Assembly (NCBI GenBank): GCA_029260735.1
Contig: JAJDCR010000084.1
Location: 1 to 64,000 of the forward strand
DNA length: 64,000 nucleotides
Source of the DNA: Planctomycetota bacterium
GTDB taxonomy: Bacteria; Planctomycetota; Uabimicrobiia; Uabimicrobiales; Uabimicrobiaceae
Direction of reading: 5' to 3'
The position numbers were made by a program, and so were the translations under genes. Under the pieces are notes generated by a model. The model was not told the DNA's origin. It saw only the letters and a list, made by a program, of their open reading frames with translations, and made no database searches. Of this stretch, positions 1-8,900 are shown piece by piece; within the stretch, counting starts at the first letter, position 1; each line of letters begins with the position of its first letter.

Positions 1-242
1 AAAGGATGATAGGGACTCAGAAGAGAGGCTTGGGCAAATTTTTGTGCTGCTTGGTCAAAATATCCTTGTTGGAAATGAGCGGTCCCTTCTTGAACCAGCT
101 CTTCCCAACCAGGAGAGAGAGGGATGTTTTGCTCAGAAGCAAACAAATTCATCTCCCTAGCAATATTTTGTCCCATTCCTGGAACATTAAGCCCTAGGAG
201 TAAAAGAGCAAAAAGAAAAAAATGTATAGCATATTTTTGCAT
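1..242 (-). CDS. Exported TPR-like protein, 3' part cut by the window edge
   Basis: The reverse strand is open from an ATG at 242 to the left edge, giving 80 N-terminal residues. It begins with a signal peptide: a short basic start (MQKYA), a hydrophobic core rich in Leu and Phe, then a small-residue cleavage area near GMGQ. Residues of about 50-78 read AHFQQGYFDQAAQKFAQASL, which has the spacing of a tetratricopeptide helix pair. The protein is therefore probably periplasmic and involved in protein-protein contacts, but its full function cannot be read here. The lipoprotein gene upstream stops at 271 on the same strand, so lipoprotein and TPR protein are probably co-transcribed. No clear ribosome binding site is seen close to the ATG; an AGGGG lies about 15 bases upstream. 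Confidence 0.6.
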   Translation of the reverse strand, partial: MQKYAIHFFLFALLLLGLNVPGMGQNIAREMNLFASEQNIPLSPGWEELVQEGTAHFQQGYFDQAAQKFAQASLLSPYHP

Positions 243-270
243 ATTTTTACAAGATTTCCCCTAGGAGAAT

Positions 271-774
271 TTAGATTTGGGTAGTGTCCGCTTCTTTGAC
301 AGGAGTCTTATCTTCGATTGGTTTCCAATCGTTGTTTGATCCTCCTTGGTTCTTGTTCTGAAGAAGTCCCTGAATTTTATTGTATATTTCAGTTTCCATT
401 TTTTCATTTGTAGAACTATTGATCCACATATGATTCTCATTCATATTTGGGTGAGACCAAGCACTTGCTTCAGAAATATCGAGCTGGTTAAGAACTCGAA
501 TGGATGGCTCAAAGTAGCCGTCTTGATCGACAACTATTTTTGCGATCACTTTGGTTCGACCTTTGTTGAGAGCATCCGCATTCATTCGGCTAGTAGCAAC
601 TAAAGTATTTTCATGATAACGAGAAGGTTTTACCATATAACCTTCTCTTTGTAAAACTTCTTCCGTTGCTGTCCAAACCCGATCAAACTCAGATAAGTTC
701 CGGGGAGTAGTACCACAGCCACTAATAAAGACTAGTAAAGAAACTACAGATAAAAGAGAAATTAATATTTTCAT
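271..774 (-). CDS. Small exported lipoprotein of unknown function
   Basis: This encodes a 167-residue protein with a classic lipoprotein signal: a Lys near the start, a hydrophobic stretch (LLSVVSLLVF), and a lipobox ISGC ending at about Cys20. It should be lipidated and anchored to a membrane. The mature part contains a segment (about residues 28-60) with the pattern of small lipoproteins that describe an alpha/beta fold (RVWTATEEVLQREGY, then NTLVATSR), and a charged, disordered C-terminal tail rich in Lys, Asn and Thr. I do not recognise a named family. It sits upstream of, and in line with, the TPR gene at the left edge, and a terminator-like hairpin at 888-933 separates it from the SRAP gene. 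Confidence 0.7.
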   Translation of the reverse strand: MKILISLLSVVSLLVFISGCGTTPRNLSEFDRVWTATEEVLQREGYMVKPSRYHENTLVATSRMNADALNKGRTKVIAKIVVDQDGYFEPSIRVLNQLDISEASAWSHPNMNENHMWINSSTNEKMETEIYNKIQGLLQNKNQGGSNNDWKPIEDKTPVKEADTTQI

Positions 775-887
775 AATATACCTCCAAAGTATAGAGAAAG
801 CAGGTATTTTTAGTATACATCTGATTTATTCTAACCTAATTTGATCTCTCTGACAAAATATTTCCCATAAAAGAACTAAAAAATTTC

Positions 888-933
888 TTTTAGTGGATTA
901 GGATATGTCATAACACACCCTAATCCACTAAAA
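888..933 (-). terminator. Hairpin terminator downstream of the SRAP gene
   Basis: TTTTAGTGGATTAGG at 888-902 is perfectly complementary to CCTAATCCACTAAAA at 919-933, a 15-bp stem with a 16-base loop. Read on the reverse strand the stem is followed by a T-rich run (GAAATTTTTT). This fits an intrinsic terminator for the SRAP gene, whose stop codon is 60 bases away. Confidence 0.65.
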
Positions 934-994
934 ATAAATACGTTTTTTCTAAGATTTTGCTGGAAATATTTCAGGAAATGTCATGACACTTGCT

Positions 995-1690
995 CTAGTT
1001 GAAGAAATCATCTTGAAGTTCGGGAGAGAGAATCTTTTCTATTAAGCTGGGATCATCAATTCTACCAGAGTTTAGTCTAGGAGAAACAGGATAAGATGTC
1101 ATTTTTTCGGAAGGATAAGGCCTAATTAGTGATTGGAGAGTTTCTTCGGAGGAGTCAAGGTTAAGCCAAGTTTTTTCTTCATTAGGCTTAAGGATAACAG
1201 GCATTCTGTGATGAACGGGGCTAACAACAGAGTTCGCATCCGTAGTAATAATAGCAAAGCTATAAATATTTTCTTTTTCGGGAGAAAGCCATTTTTCCCA
1301 AATTCCCGCAAAAGCAAAAGGCTCTTCATTTTGGAGTAAGAAACGTGTGGGAAGTTTTCCCTGAGGAGTTTTTTTCCATTCATAAAAACTGTCGGCTATC
1401 ACAAGGCAGCGGCGGTTTTGAAAAGGGCGCCGAAAACTCGGTTTACTAGCAACCGTTTCTCCCCTCGCATTAATCATTTTATAGCCAACTTGAGAACTTT
1501 TTGCCCAAGAAGGAATTAAGCCCCAATGAAAAAAGTCCAGTTTTCGGCGACTGTGTTCAGGATATATTACTGGTAGTCTTTGGCTAGGGGCCGCATTATA
1601 ACGCACGGGAATACCTTGAGGAGGCAATTCTACTTCAAAGCGTTGGGCTACTTTCTCTGGATGACTTGCAATAGAAAATCTTCCACACAT
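995..1690 (-). CDS. SRAP (YedK/HMCES-type) DNA-protein crosslink protein
   Basis: This is a 231-residue member of the SOS response-associated peptidase family. Family members form a covalent thiazolidine link with abasic sites in single-stranded DNA through the Cys that becomes residue 1 after Met removal. The ATG at 1690 is chosen because it gives the invariant MCGRF start and has CAGGAG seven bases upstream; an upstream in-frame start exists but would bury the catalytic Cys. Also visible are the NARGET motif with the catalytic Glu, the conserved RRCLVIADSFYEW strand, and the VHHRMPVIL motif with the active-site His. Length is normal for the family. The gene lies 62 bases after the receiver-kinase gene and may be read through from it, with its own terminator at 888-933. 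Confidence 0.92.
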   Translation of the reverse strand: MCGRFSIASHPEKVAQRFEVELPPQGIPVRYNAAPSQRLPVIYPEHSRRKLDFFHWGLIPSWAKSSQVGYKMINARGETVASKPSFRRPFQNRRCLVIADSFYEWKKTPQGKLPTRFLLQNEEPFAFAGIWEKWLSPEKENIYSFAIITTDANSVVSPVHHRMPVILKPNEEKTWLNLDSSEETLQSLIRPYPSEKMTSYPVSPRLNSGRIDDPSLIEKILSPELQDDFFN

Positions 1691-1752
1691 TTTGAACTCC
1701 TGATAAAGTTCGACAAATATATCTTTAACTTGTCCTAGCACAATTCTGGCGG

Positions 1753-2868
1753 CTATTTTAAGAGTATTTTACTGGGAAGTGCAACAATGAAGGTAGCGCC
1801 TTCTCCTGGGATACTCTCTGCCGTGATAAAGCCGTTGTGTTGCTCAACGGCTTTGCGGCAAATAGCAAGGCCAATGCCTGTTCCTTCATATTGGTCGTTA
1901 GCATGAAGTCGTTCAAAAGGAGTAAATATTCGGTCTAAGTACTTTTCTTCAAAACCAATTCCATTGTCTTCTACTCTTATGTGGTGTATCTCTTGCTTTG
2001 GATCATAAGAGCTTCTGATTTTAAGTTTAGGAGCAACATTTTCTCGGTGAAATTTTAAACTGTTACTGATGAGGTTTTGGAATAATTGACGTATCCGTAC
2101 ACGATCTCCTTCTAAAACAGGAAGTTCAAAAATTTCGACTTGTGCTCCTAGTTCCTCAATGTATATTTCGTAGTCGTTGAGAATATCTTGAATAACCTGA
2201 TCAAGCTCAACTTTCTTAGAGATTTTTTGAGTGCTTGCCATTCGGCAGAAAATTAGAAGATCGTGAACCAATTCCTTCATTCTTTTGGTCGAAGATATCA
2301 TTCTTTCTAGATACTCTCGAGATCGTCCAGAAAGTTCTTTGCTACTTGATTGTAAACGAGATCCATAAACCTGAACCTTTCGTAAGGGTTCTTGTAAATC
2401 GTGGGCCGCAACATTGGCAAAGTTTTGTAATTCTCGGTTACTTTGTTCTAGCTTGTCCGCATATTGTTGCAAAGCAATTTCTTTTTTCCTCATGTTGCTA
2501 AAAGTTTTGACTTTAGGAAGTAAAATCTTTTCCAAAACTGGTTTTATAATATAATCAACAGCACCTATTTCCAAGCCCTTTATCTGATTATTCTGTTGGC
2601 TATCTGCAGTAACAAATATAACCGGTATTCCTCTCGTTTCTTGGTAAAGTTTGAGAGCTTCACAAACTTCATACCCTGAAAAATCGGGCAGCTCTACGTC
2701 TAAGAGAATTAGATGAGGGTTTTTCATTGTTGCTATTTCAACAGCATCTGCTCCATTTTCTGCTTCTAAAACTTCATACCCTGCACTCTCTAAATACATT
2801 TTCAAAATGTAGATATTTTCTTTTTTGTCATCTACAACTAAAACAACTGTCTGAGAGTTATCTCCCAT
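1753..2868 (-). CDS. Receiver domain-histidine kinase fusion (REC-HisKA-HATPase)
   Basis: This is a 371-residue soluble signalling protein. Residues of about 7-125 form a receiver domain with the acidic pair near VVDDKK, the phospho-accepting Asp57 (ILLDVELP) and the conserved Lys (IIKPV). A coiled linker leads to a HisKA domain with His156 (AAHDLQEPL, the bacteriophytochrome-like variant), then an ATPase domain with N-box (NLISNSLKFH), G1 (DNGIGF), F-box (FTPFERLH) and G2 (GTGIGLAI). No membrane segment is present. The order, receiver first, fits a protein that is phosphorylated by another kinase and then signals through its own transmitter. It starts 10 bases after the hybrid kinase gene, so the two form one operon and probably one phosphorelay. 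Confidence 0.9.
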   Translation of the reverse strand: MGDNSQTVVLVVDDKKENIYILKMYLESAGYEVLEAENGADAVEIATMKNPHLILLDVELPDFSGYEVCEALKLYQETRGIPVIFVTADSQQNNQIKGLEIGAVDYIIKPVLEKILLPKVKTFSNMRKKEIALQQYADKLEQSNRELQNFANVAAHDLQEPLRKVQVYGSRLQSSSKELSGRSREYLERMISSTKRMKELVHDLLIFCRMASTQKISKKVELDQVIQDILNDYEIYIEELGAQVEIFELPVLEGDRVRIRQLFQNLISNSLKFHRENVAPKLKIRSSYDPKQEIHHIRVEDNGIGFEEKYLDRIFTPFERLHANDQYEGTGIGLAICRKAVEQHNGFITAESIPGEGATFIVALPSKILLK

Positions 2869-2878
2869 AAAAAATTCC

Positions 2879-5596
2879 TTAACCCTGCTTTGAAAAATTC
2901 TCTGAGACTTCTATTCCTTTAATTTCAAAGCCCCAGTGCTTTAGTATTCTTTCTAAATCTTTTGTTACAATTGGTTTACTTAAATAATCACTCATCCCCG
3001 ATTGTAAACATTTTTCCCTGTCCCCTTTGATTGCATTTGCGGTCATAGCAATGATTACAGGACGTTCTTCTGCGGGAATTTCTTGAATAATTTTCTGAGT
3101 AGCTTCTAGGCCACTCATTTCTGGCATATGTATATCCATAAAAACAATGTCATACTTATTTGTTCTTACTGTATCCACTGCTTCTTGGCCATTTTCGACA
3201 ATATCAATGATGTAGCCGAGTTTTTTAAACATCATTCCTGCGAGTTTTTGATTAATTTTATGGTCTTCCGCCAAAAGAATACGCAAAGGAAGGAACTCAG
3301 ATAATTTTTTGGTATCGGTTCTTTTTTCTTCTTCTATGCTTTCTTCTTTAATCGTTTTCAAGAGAGCATTATAGAGCTCTCTTTGTTTAATCGGTTTACT
3401 GAGGAAAAAAGAAAAAATCTTTTGCCAAACCTTAAGTTTGTCTTTAGCTTTACTAATGGAAGTTAAAAGAATGAGGTAGGGAACCTTGACAGATTTGAGT
3501 TTACTTATCTTTATTCCTAAGGTAATTCCATCCACTTCCCCAATGTCCATTCCCAGAATGATAACGTCAAAAGGAATTTCTTGGCGAATCCAGCTAAAAG
3601 CAACATCTGCTGATTTTGTAGAACTAACAGTCATTCCCCATTTTTCGAGTTGAGTGCAAAGAATATCTAGACTAGTTTGGTTATCTTCGACCACAAGAAT
3701 CTTTTTATCTTGAAATTCTTTGGTATCAAAAGCCATGATGTTTTCTTGATCAGGAAGATTGATTGCCTTTGCTTGGATGGTAAAGAAAAAAGTAGAGCCT
3801 ACTTCTTCTTCACTTTCAACCCAAATTCTTCCAGACATAGCTTCTACTAAATTCTTGCTAATAGTCAAGCCTAGTCCCGTTCCTCCTCGTTTGTTGTTAG
3901 TAAATTCTGTCGCTTGGGAGAAAGCATCAAAAATGCAATTTACTTTTTGAGCGGGAATTCCTATTCCTGTATCTTTAACAGCAAACTTGAGTTCGAGAAA
4001 GCCATTAACTTCGCTGACAAGATGAACACTTATGCATATTTCTCCTTCATCGGTAAATTTCACTGAATTACCGATTAGGTTGACAATAATTTGTCGCATG
4101 CGGGTAGGGTCCGCCTCAATAAACGCAGGAACATCTGCAGCAATAACATAAAGTAGCTCAACCTCTTTCTCTTGGGTTTTTGTGGCCATTAATCCTAAAA
4201 CTTCTTCGATGCAAGAACGTAGATCAAAGGGTTGCTTGTCCAAGGTCATTTTACCAGACTCAATTTTGGATAAATCCAAAATATCATTGATAATCATGAG
4301 GAGTTCTTCTCCACTTTTGTGAGCTGTTCGGACAAGATCTCGTTGTTCATCACTTAGGTTTGTTTTTAGCAGTAAATCCGTAGCCCCAATGATTCCATTC
4401 ATGGGTGTTCTGATTTCATGACTCATTTGAGCGAGAAAGTTACTTTTGGCATGACTAGCATCCAACTCTTGTTTCAATAAAACATTAGTTTTACTGAGTT
4501 GTTGAGTTCTTTCCTCAATTCTTCTTTCCAGAAGAAAGTTTACTTTTTGAAGACTGAGCTCTGCTTGGATTCTTTCTAGAGCAAGACCCGCCTGTCTACC
4601 TATTGCACAAAGAATATCTAAATCTTCTTGTTGAAATCTTTTATTCGCCCATAAAGAATCAATGTAAATGGCTCCGAGGATTCCATTATGACCTTCCAAA
4701 GGAACGCAAACAACAGAGTGGATATTTAACTGGCGCACACTAGAGCTTTCTTCGAAGCGTTCATCAGAAAGAGTATTGGCACTTATAGTTCCCTCTGTTC
4801 GCTTTAAAGCACTTTGGAGAACAGAGCGACTAATTTGAAACTCATCGTGAGAGAAAGAAAGACCACTACTAGAAGACGGAGAACGAAATATAGACTCCAA
4901 CTCTTTGTCTTTACTTTCTCTCTTAAATACGATGCACCCCCTACCTACTTCTAAGTTCGTCAAAATAAGCTCTAAAAGAGATGTGAGCATTTCATTCAAC
5001 TTGGATTCTCGGTGGAGTAGTTTACCGACACTATGCATGAGGTCGAGGTCTCTCTTACTGCGCTCAACGTCTATATTTTCAGAGGAAAAGGTAGGATCTT
5101 CTTTTTCTTTTCGGTAGAGTACACTATCGTCTTTGAGATCTTTTGTCGGAATACCGGCAGGAGCTTCTTTTCCTTCTTTTCCTTCTTTTCCTTCTTTTCC
5201 TTCTTTTGTAAAGTCAGGGCGTAAAACTTTTTCCATAGATTTTTTTGCTATCTCGGAAAAAGAGGAAAGAGCGCTTGGTTCAGCAAGAGGGGTTTCTCCT
5301 GTGCTAATATTTTGAAATTGAAAGCGAACACTTCCTACTTGGATTACTTCCCCTACATTAACGACACTTTTAGATATTTTTTCTTCGTTAATGTATGTTC
5401 CATTAGAGCTTCCCCTATCTTCTATCATTACGGTGTCATCCGAAAAATATAGATAGCAGTGTTTTGCAGAGACGCTTTGATTATCTATTTGTACTCCGCA
5501 ACTTGGGCTACGACCAATGCTTTGGACCACCCCTTCTGCAAGAGTAAAACACTTTCCTTTTTTTTTGCCGTCTAGAATAGTAAAATTTGCAATCAT
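2879..5596 (-). CDS. Hybrid histidine kinase: FHA-GAF-HisKA-HATPase-REC-REC
   Basis: This 905-residue soluble hybrid kinase has these domains in order: an FHA domain (about 1-95, with GRSPSCGV and the RGSSNGTYIN signature that binds phosphothreonine), a linker containing tandem GKE repeats, a GAF domain (about 190-345), a coiled coil, HisKA with His393 (SHEIRTPMNG), an ATPase domain (GGTGLGLTI), and two receivers. The second receiver is complete, with Asp821 (IVFMDIHMP). The first has Gly682 where the phospho-accepting Asp should be (VIILGMDIG), so it is probably a pseudo-receiver. The FHA domain suggests coupling to Ser/Thr kinase signalling. A related gene lies at 30960-32834. Transcription likely starts from the promoter at 5664-5692; AAAGG precedes the ATG. 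Confidence 0.93.
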   Translation of the reverse strand: MIANFTILDGKKKGKCFTLAEGVVQSIGRSPSCGVQIDNQSVSAKHCYLYFSDDTVMIEDRGSSNGTYINEEKISKSVVNVGEVIQVGSVRFQFQNISTGETPLAEPSALSSFSEIAKKSMEKVLRPDFTKEGKEGKEGKEGKEAPAGIPTKDLKDDSVLYRKEKEDPTFSSENIDVERSKRDLDLMHSVGKLLHRESKLNEMLTSLLELILTNLEVGRGCIVFKRESKDKELESIFRSPSSSSGLSFSHDEFQISRSVLQSALKRTEGTISANTLSDERFEESSSVRQLNIHSVVCVPLEGHNGILGAIYIDSLWANKRFQQEDLDILCAIGRQAGLALERIQAELSLQKVNFLLERRIEERTQQLSKTNVLLKQELDASHAKSNFLAQMSHEIRTPMNGIIGATDLLLKTNLSDEQRDLVRTAHKSGEELLMIINDILDLSKIESGKMTLDKQPFDLRSCIEEVLGLMATKTQEKEVELLYVIAADVPAFIEADPTRMRQIIVNLIGNSVKFTDEGEICISVHLVSEVNGFLELKFAVKDTGIGIPAQKVNCIFDAFSQATEFTNNKRGGTGLGLTISKNLVEAMSGRIWVESEEEVGSTFFFTIQAKAINLPDQENIMAFDTKEFQDKKILVVEDNQTSLDILCTQLEKWGMTVSSTKSADVAFSWIRQEIPFDVIILGMDIGEVDGITLGIKISKLKSVKVPYLILLTSISKAKDKLKVWQKIFSFFLSKPIKQRELYNALLKTIKEESIEEEKRTDTKKLSEFLPLRILLAEDHKINQKLAGMMFKKLGYIIDIVENGQEAVDTVRTNKYDIVFMDIHMPEMSGLEATQKIIQEIPAEERPVIIAMTANAIKGDREKCLQSGMSDYLSKPIVTKDLERILKHWGFEIKGIEVSENFSKQG
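5161..5207. repeat. 9-bp tandem repeat inside the hybrid kinase gene
   Basis: The unit TTTTCCTTC is repeated about five times. On the coding (reverse) strand it encodes successive GKE triplets in the linker between the FHA and GAF domains. Because the unit is a multiple of three, copy-number changes would lengthen or shorten the linker without a frameshift. Confidence 0.85.
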
Positions 5597-5663
5597 GAAA
5601 CCTTTATACCCAATATATTTGCTAAGTAATCTAAGAAAAAAATTTCTTTAGTTAAGTTAAGTT

Positions 5664-5692
5664 ATTATAAGCTTTCACAACAAAAAAGTCAA
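5664..5692 (-). promoter_or_regulatory. Sigma70-type promoter for the hybrid kinase operon
   Basis: Read on the reverse strand, TTGACT (5692-5687) is followed after exactly 17 bases by a perfect TATAAT (5669-5664). The expected start site is about 60 bases before the ATG at 5596, leaving room for a short leader. It is the best promoter match I noticed in the window. Confidence 0.75.
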
Positions 5693-5740
5693 CTATAGGA
5701 CTTTTAATAACTTTGATAAAAAACTTTTTTTTCTTAACTA

Positions 5741-5900
5741 GGGCATCTCCTCATTCAGCTTTTTTTTACTACTCCTTGGGGAATTAGATATATAACTCTT
5801 TATTCTAGTTTTAGTTGCATAACGTGGTTAGCTGAATGAGAACATGCCCTTATGGCTAAAATCTAAAAATACAAAAAACAAGCTGAATGAGGACACGCCC
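5741..5900. repeat. Three copies of a 20-bp repeat in the gap after the ABC permease gene
   Basis: Copies lie at 5741-5760 (reverse orientation), 5830-5849 and 5881-5900 (forward). The consensus is AGCTGAATGAGRACAYGCCC. The first and second copies face each other and could pair across about 70 bases; the third ends at the first base of the permease stop codon (complement of 5900-5902). The gap 5597-5899 otherwise holds only the hybrid kinase promoter and AT-rich sequence. Confidence 0.8.
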
Positions 5901-8900
5901 TACTCTGATCTCAAAGCTTTTATAGAATTTATCCGCAAAGCAAAATAAGCAAAAAACGAAGATAAAATTAAAGTGATTAAGATAACGATGAACAATGTCC
6001 CCCCCAAAAAAGAAAAATTGATTTGGATTTCTTTTTGAGAAAACAGAGGGATGATTGCAACAAGTGCACTAAGTACACCGGTACTTAGACCAACCAAGAG
6101 TAAAGTAAAAACTTCCCCTACAGTGAGAAAAAGAAAGTGTCTAGGGCTATAGCCTAAAGCTAGCATTAAGGCAAATTCTTTTTTTCTTTCGAGTATGTTA
6201 TACAAAATAACGATGATTAGTCCGATTGCTCCCAAGCCTACTCCCAGTCCCCCTAAAGTTAAAAAGGTGCTAAGGTAGGTGTTCTGAACCTGGATAAAAG
6301 AGTTCAAAATTTCCGGAGTTGTTTCGACCTTAACTCCTAGCTCTCCCAGTCTTTTTCGGAGTACTTGAGTTAATTTTTCTACTTTTTTTGTTTTAATTAA
6401 GTGGTAGCGAGCAAAAGAATTTTCGGGGAAAAATTCTTTAAAGTGTTTTTGAGAAATTAAAACTTCGCTAGCAAAGATGCTATTTGGGACAAGTCCCACA
6501 AAAGTCAAGGTCACTTCCTTCTCGTGGGCAATCTCCAAAGTGATTTTTTTCTCCAAGCCCGAGTGTAATATCCACTGGACACTGTTGGCATCTCCTAAGG
6601 CAGGAATGGAACCATCTTGTAATTTATTTTGAAGTAACTGGGCCCAGTTCTTTGTTTCTCTTTTGGTTTGAAGAGGAAAATTTCCTTGTTCCAGCATTTC
6701 TAAATTTATCCCTAAAATATTAGGAGTTTTTATCTTTGCTAAATTTCGGCAACTAACATCTTCTCCTACTTCGAGAGAACATGAAAAAATTTGACTTTCT
6801 TTAAGGAGTTCTTTTTCTGAGGGAGAAAAATTGAAAGCTTTCTGTCCTTTTTCATTTGCCCAATCTTGCAAAAGAGGAACGGTTGCGGTTGTTCGGATAG
6901 AAAATCCACCTGTACCAGGAAGTTGCTCTGCACCAACTTGAGTGAAGTTCCTTTTATTGCTAGCGACAGCGACCAAGGTAAAGCAGGCACAAGCAAAGAG
7001 CCCTATGATTAACATACTGTTTGTTCTATAGAGAACAGCATTACGTAAAGCTAAGCGAGATAATTTAAAAGAAGGAACATTTTTCTTTAAAATACGTAAG
7101 AGACAAAGATAACTAACTCCCAAAAAGGCTGCTAGAAGCAAACTACCGCTGAGAAAAAAACCTAGAATAGCAGGTATTTTTTCCATTAGAGAAAGAATCA
7201 TCAAAAGCGAAGCTAAGCTGAAAAGTCCTCCGGTTAGCCAAAAAATACAAGAAAACTTTTTTTCTTCCCATTTAACCTGTAATGAACGATATCCTCCTAA
7301 AAGTTCTAAAGCATTATATTTCCATAAGGGCTTCATCCCCCAATGCAGAGAAAAAATAGCTGCTAGTACGCCGATAAAGGTTCCTAAGATCAAACTAGAG
7401 GAAGAAGTATATAAAGCTAGTTGGGTTTCTCCAATGGCTCCCTTCCACCAAGTAGACAACCAGAAAATGAGCAAACGAGCATAAAAAATTCCTAAACATA
7501 CTCCGGTAGATGCTCCGACTAAGATAATTCCTAAGTTCTCTCCCCAAAGTAATTTTCGAACTTCTTGAGATGAAAATCCTTGGGAAAAAAGAATTCCCCA
7601 CTGCTGGCAACGATTTTTTATGGATAGTCTAACTAAAGCCGTTACCAAAATAGAGGCAGAGAAAAGAAGGAAAAAACTCATTGCGAAAAAAAGCCCTCCA
7701 AAGTCGGTAGAGCCTTGAGATGATTGAATAAGTTCTTCTTTAATAGATCGTAAAATAAAGCCACTTTCGGCTAAGTCCGCTTTTGCTTTTACTTGGGAGA
7801 CAAAATCCTCGATGAAGGGCAAAGTATCTTCTTTACTATTATCATTATTATCCTCAAGAGGACGAACACGTAAAGTTGTTATGTAATTGCCTGATCCTGG
7901 TTTTTTTTGCCACCAAGAGCGAGCCATATTAAGAGAAACAAAAGCCTTGGGAGTAGATTTATACTGCTTCCAGTACTCTTCGTCGCGGTCTTTTATTTTA
8001 TCCCAATCCAAAGGAAAAGGAACATCCCACTCATCGATTTCCTCCGCATCTGTCATTCCATTTAGGGAAGGAACGAGTTTACTGCTCAGAGTAGGGCTAT
8101 CCATAGGAATAATTTGTCCAATTGTAGCGGTTGTGTTTTTTGTTTGAAGTTCTCCATTGGGACGAGTGATCCAGTACTCCAATTGAAGTTTATCCCCCAA
8201 ATCCGCTTTGAGATCATCGGCTAACCATTGATTGATAGTAATGCCTTCCTCGGAGATATTTTTTTCTTCTAGACCTGCAATAACGGAGTAAAAAATGGAA
8301 CGTTGGGACCCCGGAGAGGAAATAGTTTTTGCCAAATACATGGAGCTAGCTTGGCAGAAGGCTTGTTTCTTGGTCGCAATTTCTCGGATAGTTTTTATAT
8401 AGTAAGGGGAAAGAAAAAAATCTCGGCTTTGCCAGTAAAGGGAGCCTGAATCTTCTTTCCATTCTAAGCCATAATCATTAATCGATAATTGGGCGCGAAT
8501 TTCTTTTTCCCAATCAGGTGCCTTTTGCAAAGGATTTTTTATGAGTAAAATATTGGCGAGGTCTTTTTCGCTACTCACTTGGCCATACCAAGAAGAAGAA
8601 ACAAAAATATTTCTAGGAATGCCACTCTGATTACTCAAAGAAAAACTTCCTCCTCCATTGTTAGGCAAGATTCCTTCCACTTTAACTCTTAGAGAAGTGG
8701 TTGTGTTGCTTAGATTATGAGAAGAAAAAATGCTATCAAGAGGAAAAGAAGAGTTTTTTTGAGCTCGGAGTAAAAGGTAGTCTCCTTTTTTGGCCTGGAG
8801 GTCTTGGGCTAGAGCTTGATTAATTAAAACCGAGCGTCCTTGAAGACCAGGAGCAGATATGTCGGGGAAAAATGCCCAAAAATTTTCTTCAACAGCAATT

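Noticed and set aside
6..197. A forward open frame of 63 codons at the left edge.
   Set aside because: The reverse strand of the same stretch encodes a clear signal peptide followed by a TPR-like segment, so the forward frame is a shadow.
5161..5207. The tandem repeat as a possible CRISPR array.
   Set aside because: Units are 9 bases with no spacers and encode regular GKE triplets, so it is a coding microsatellite. No other regularly spaced direct repeats were seen in the window.
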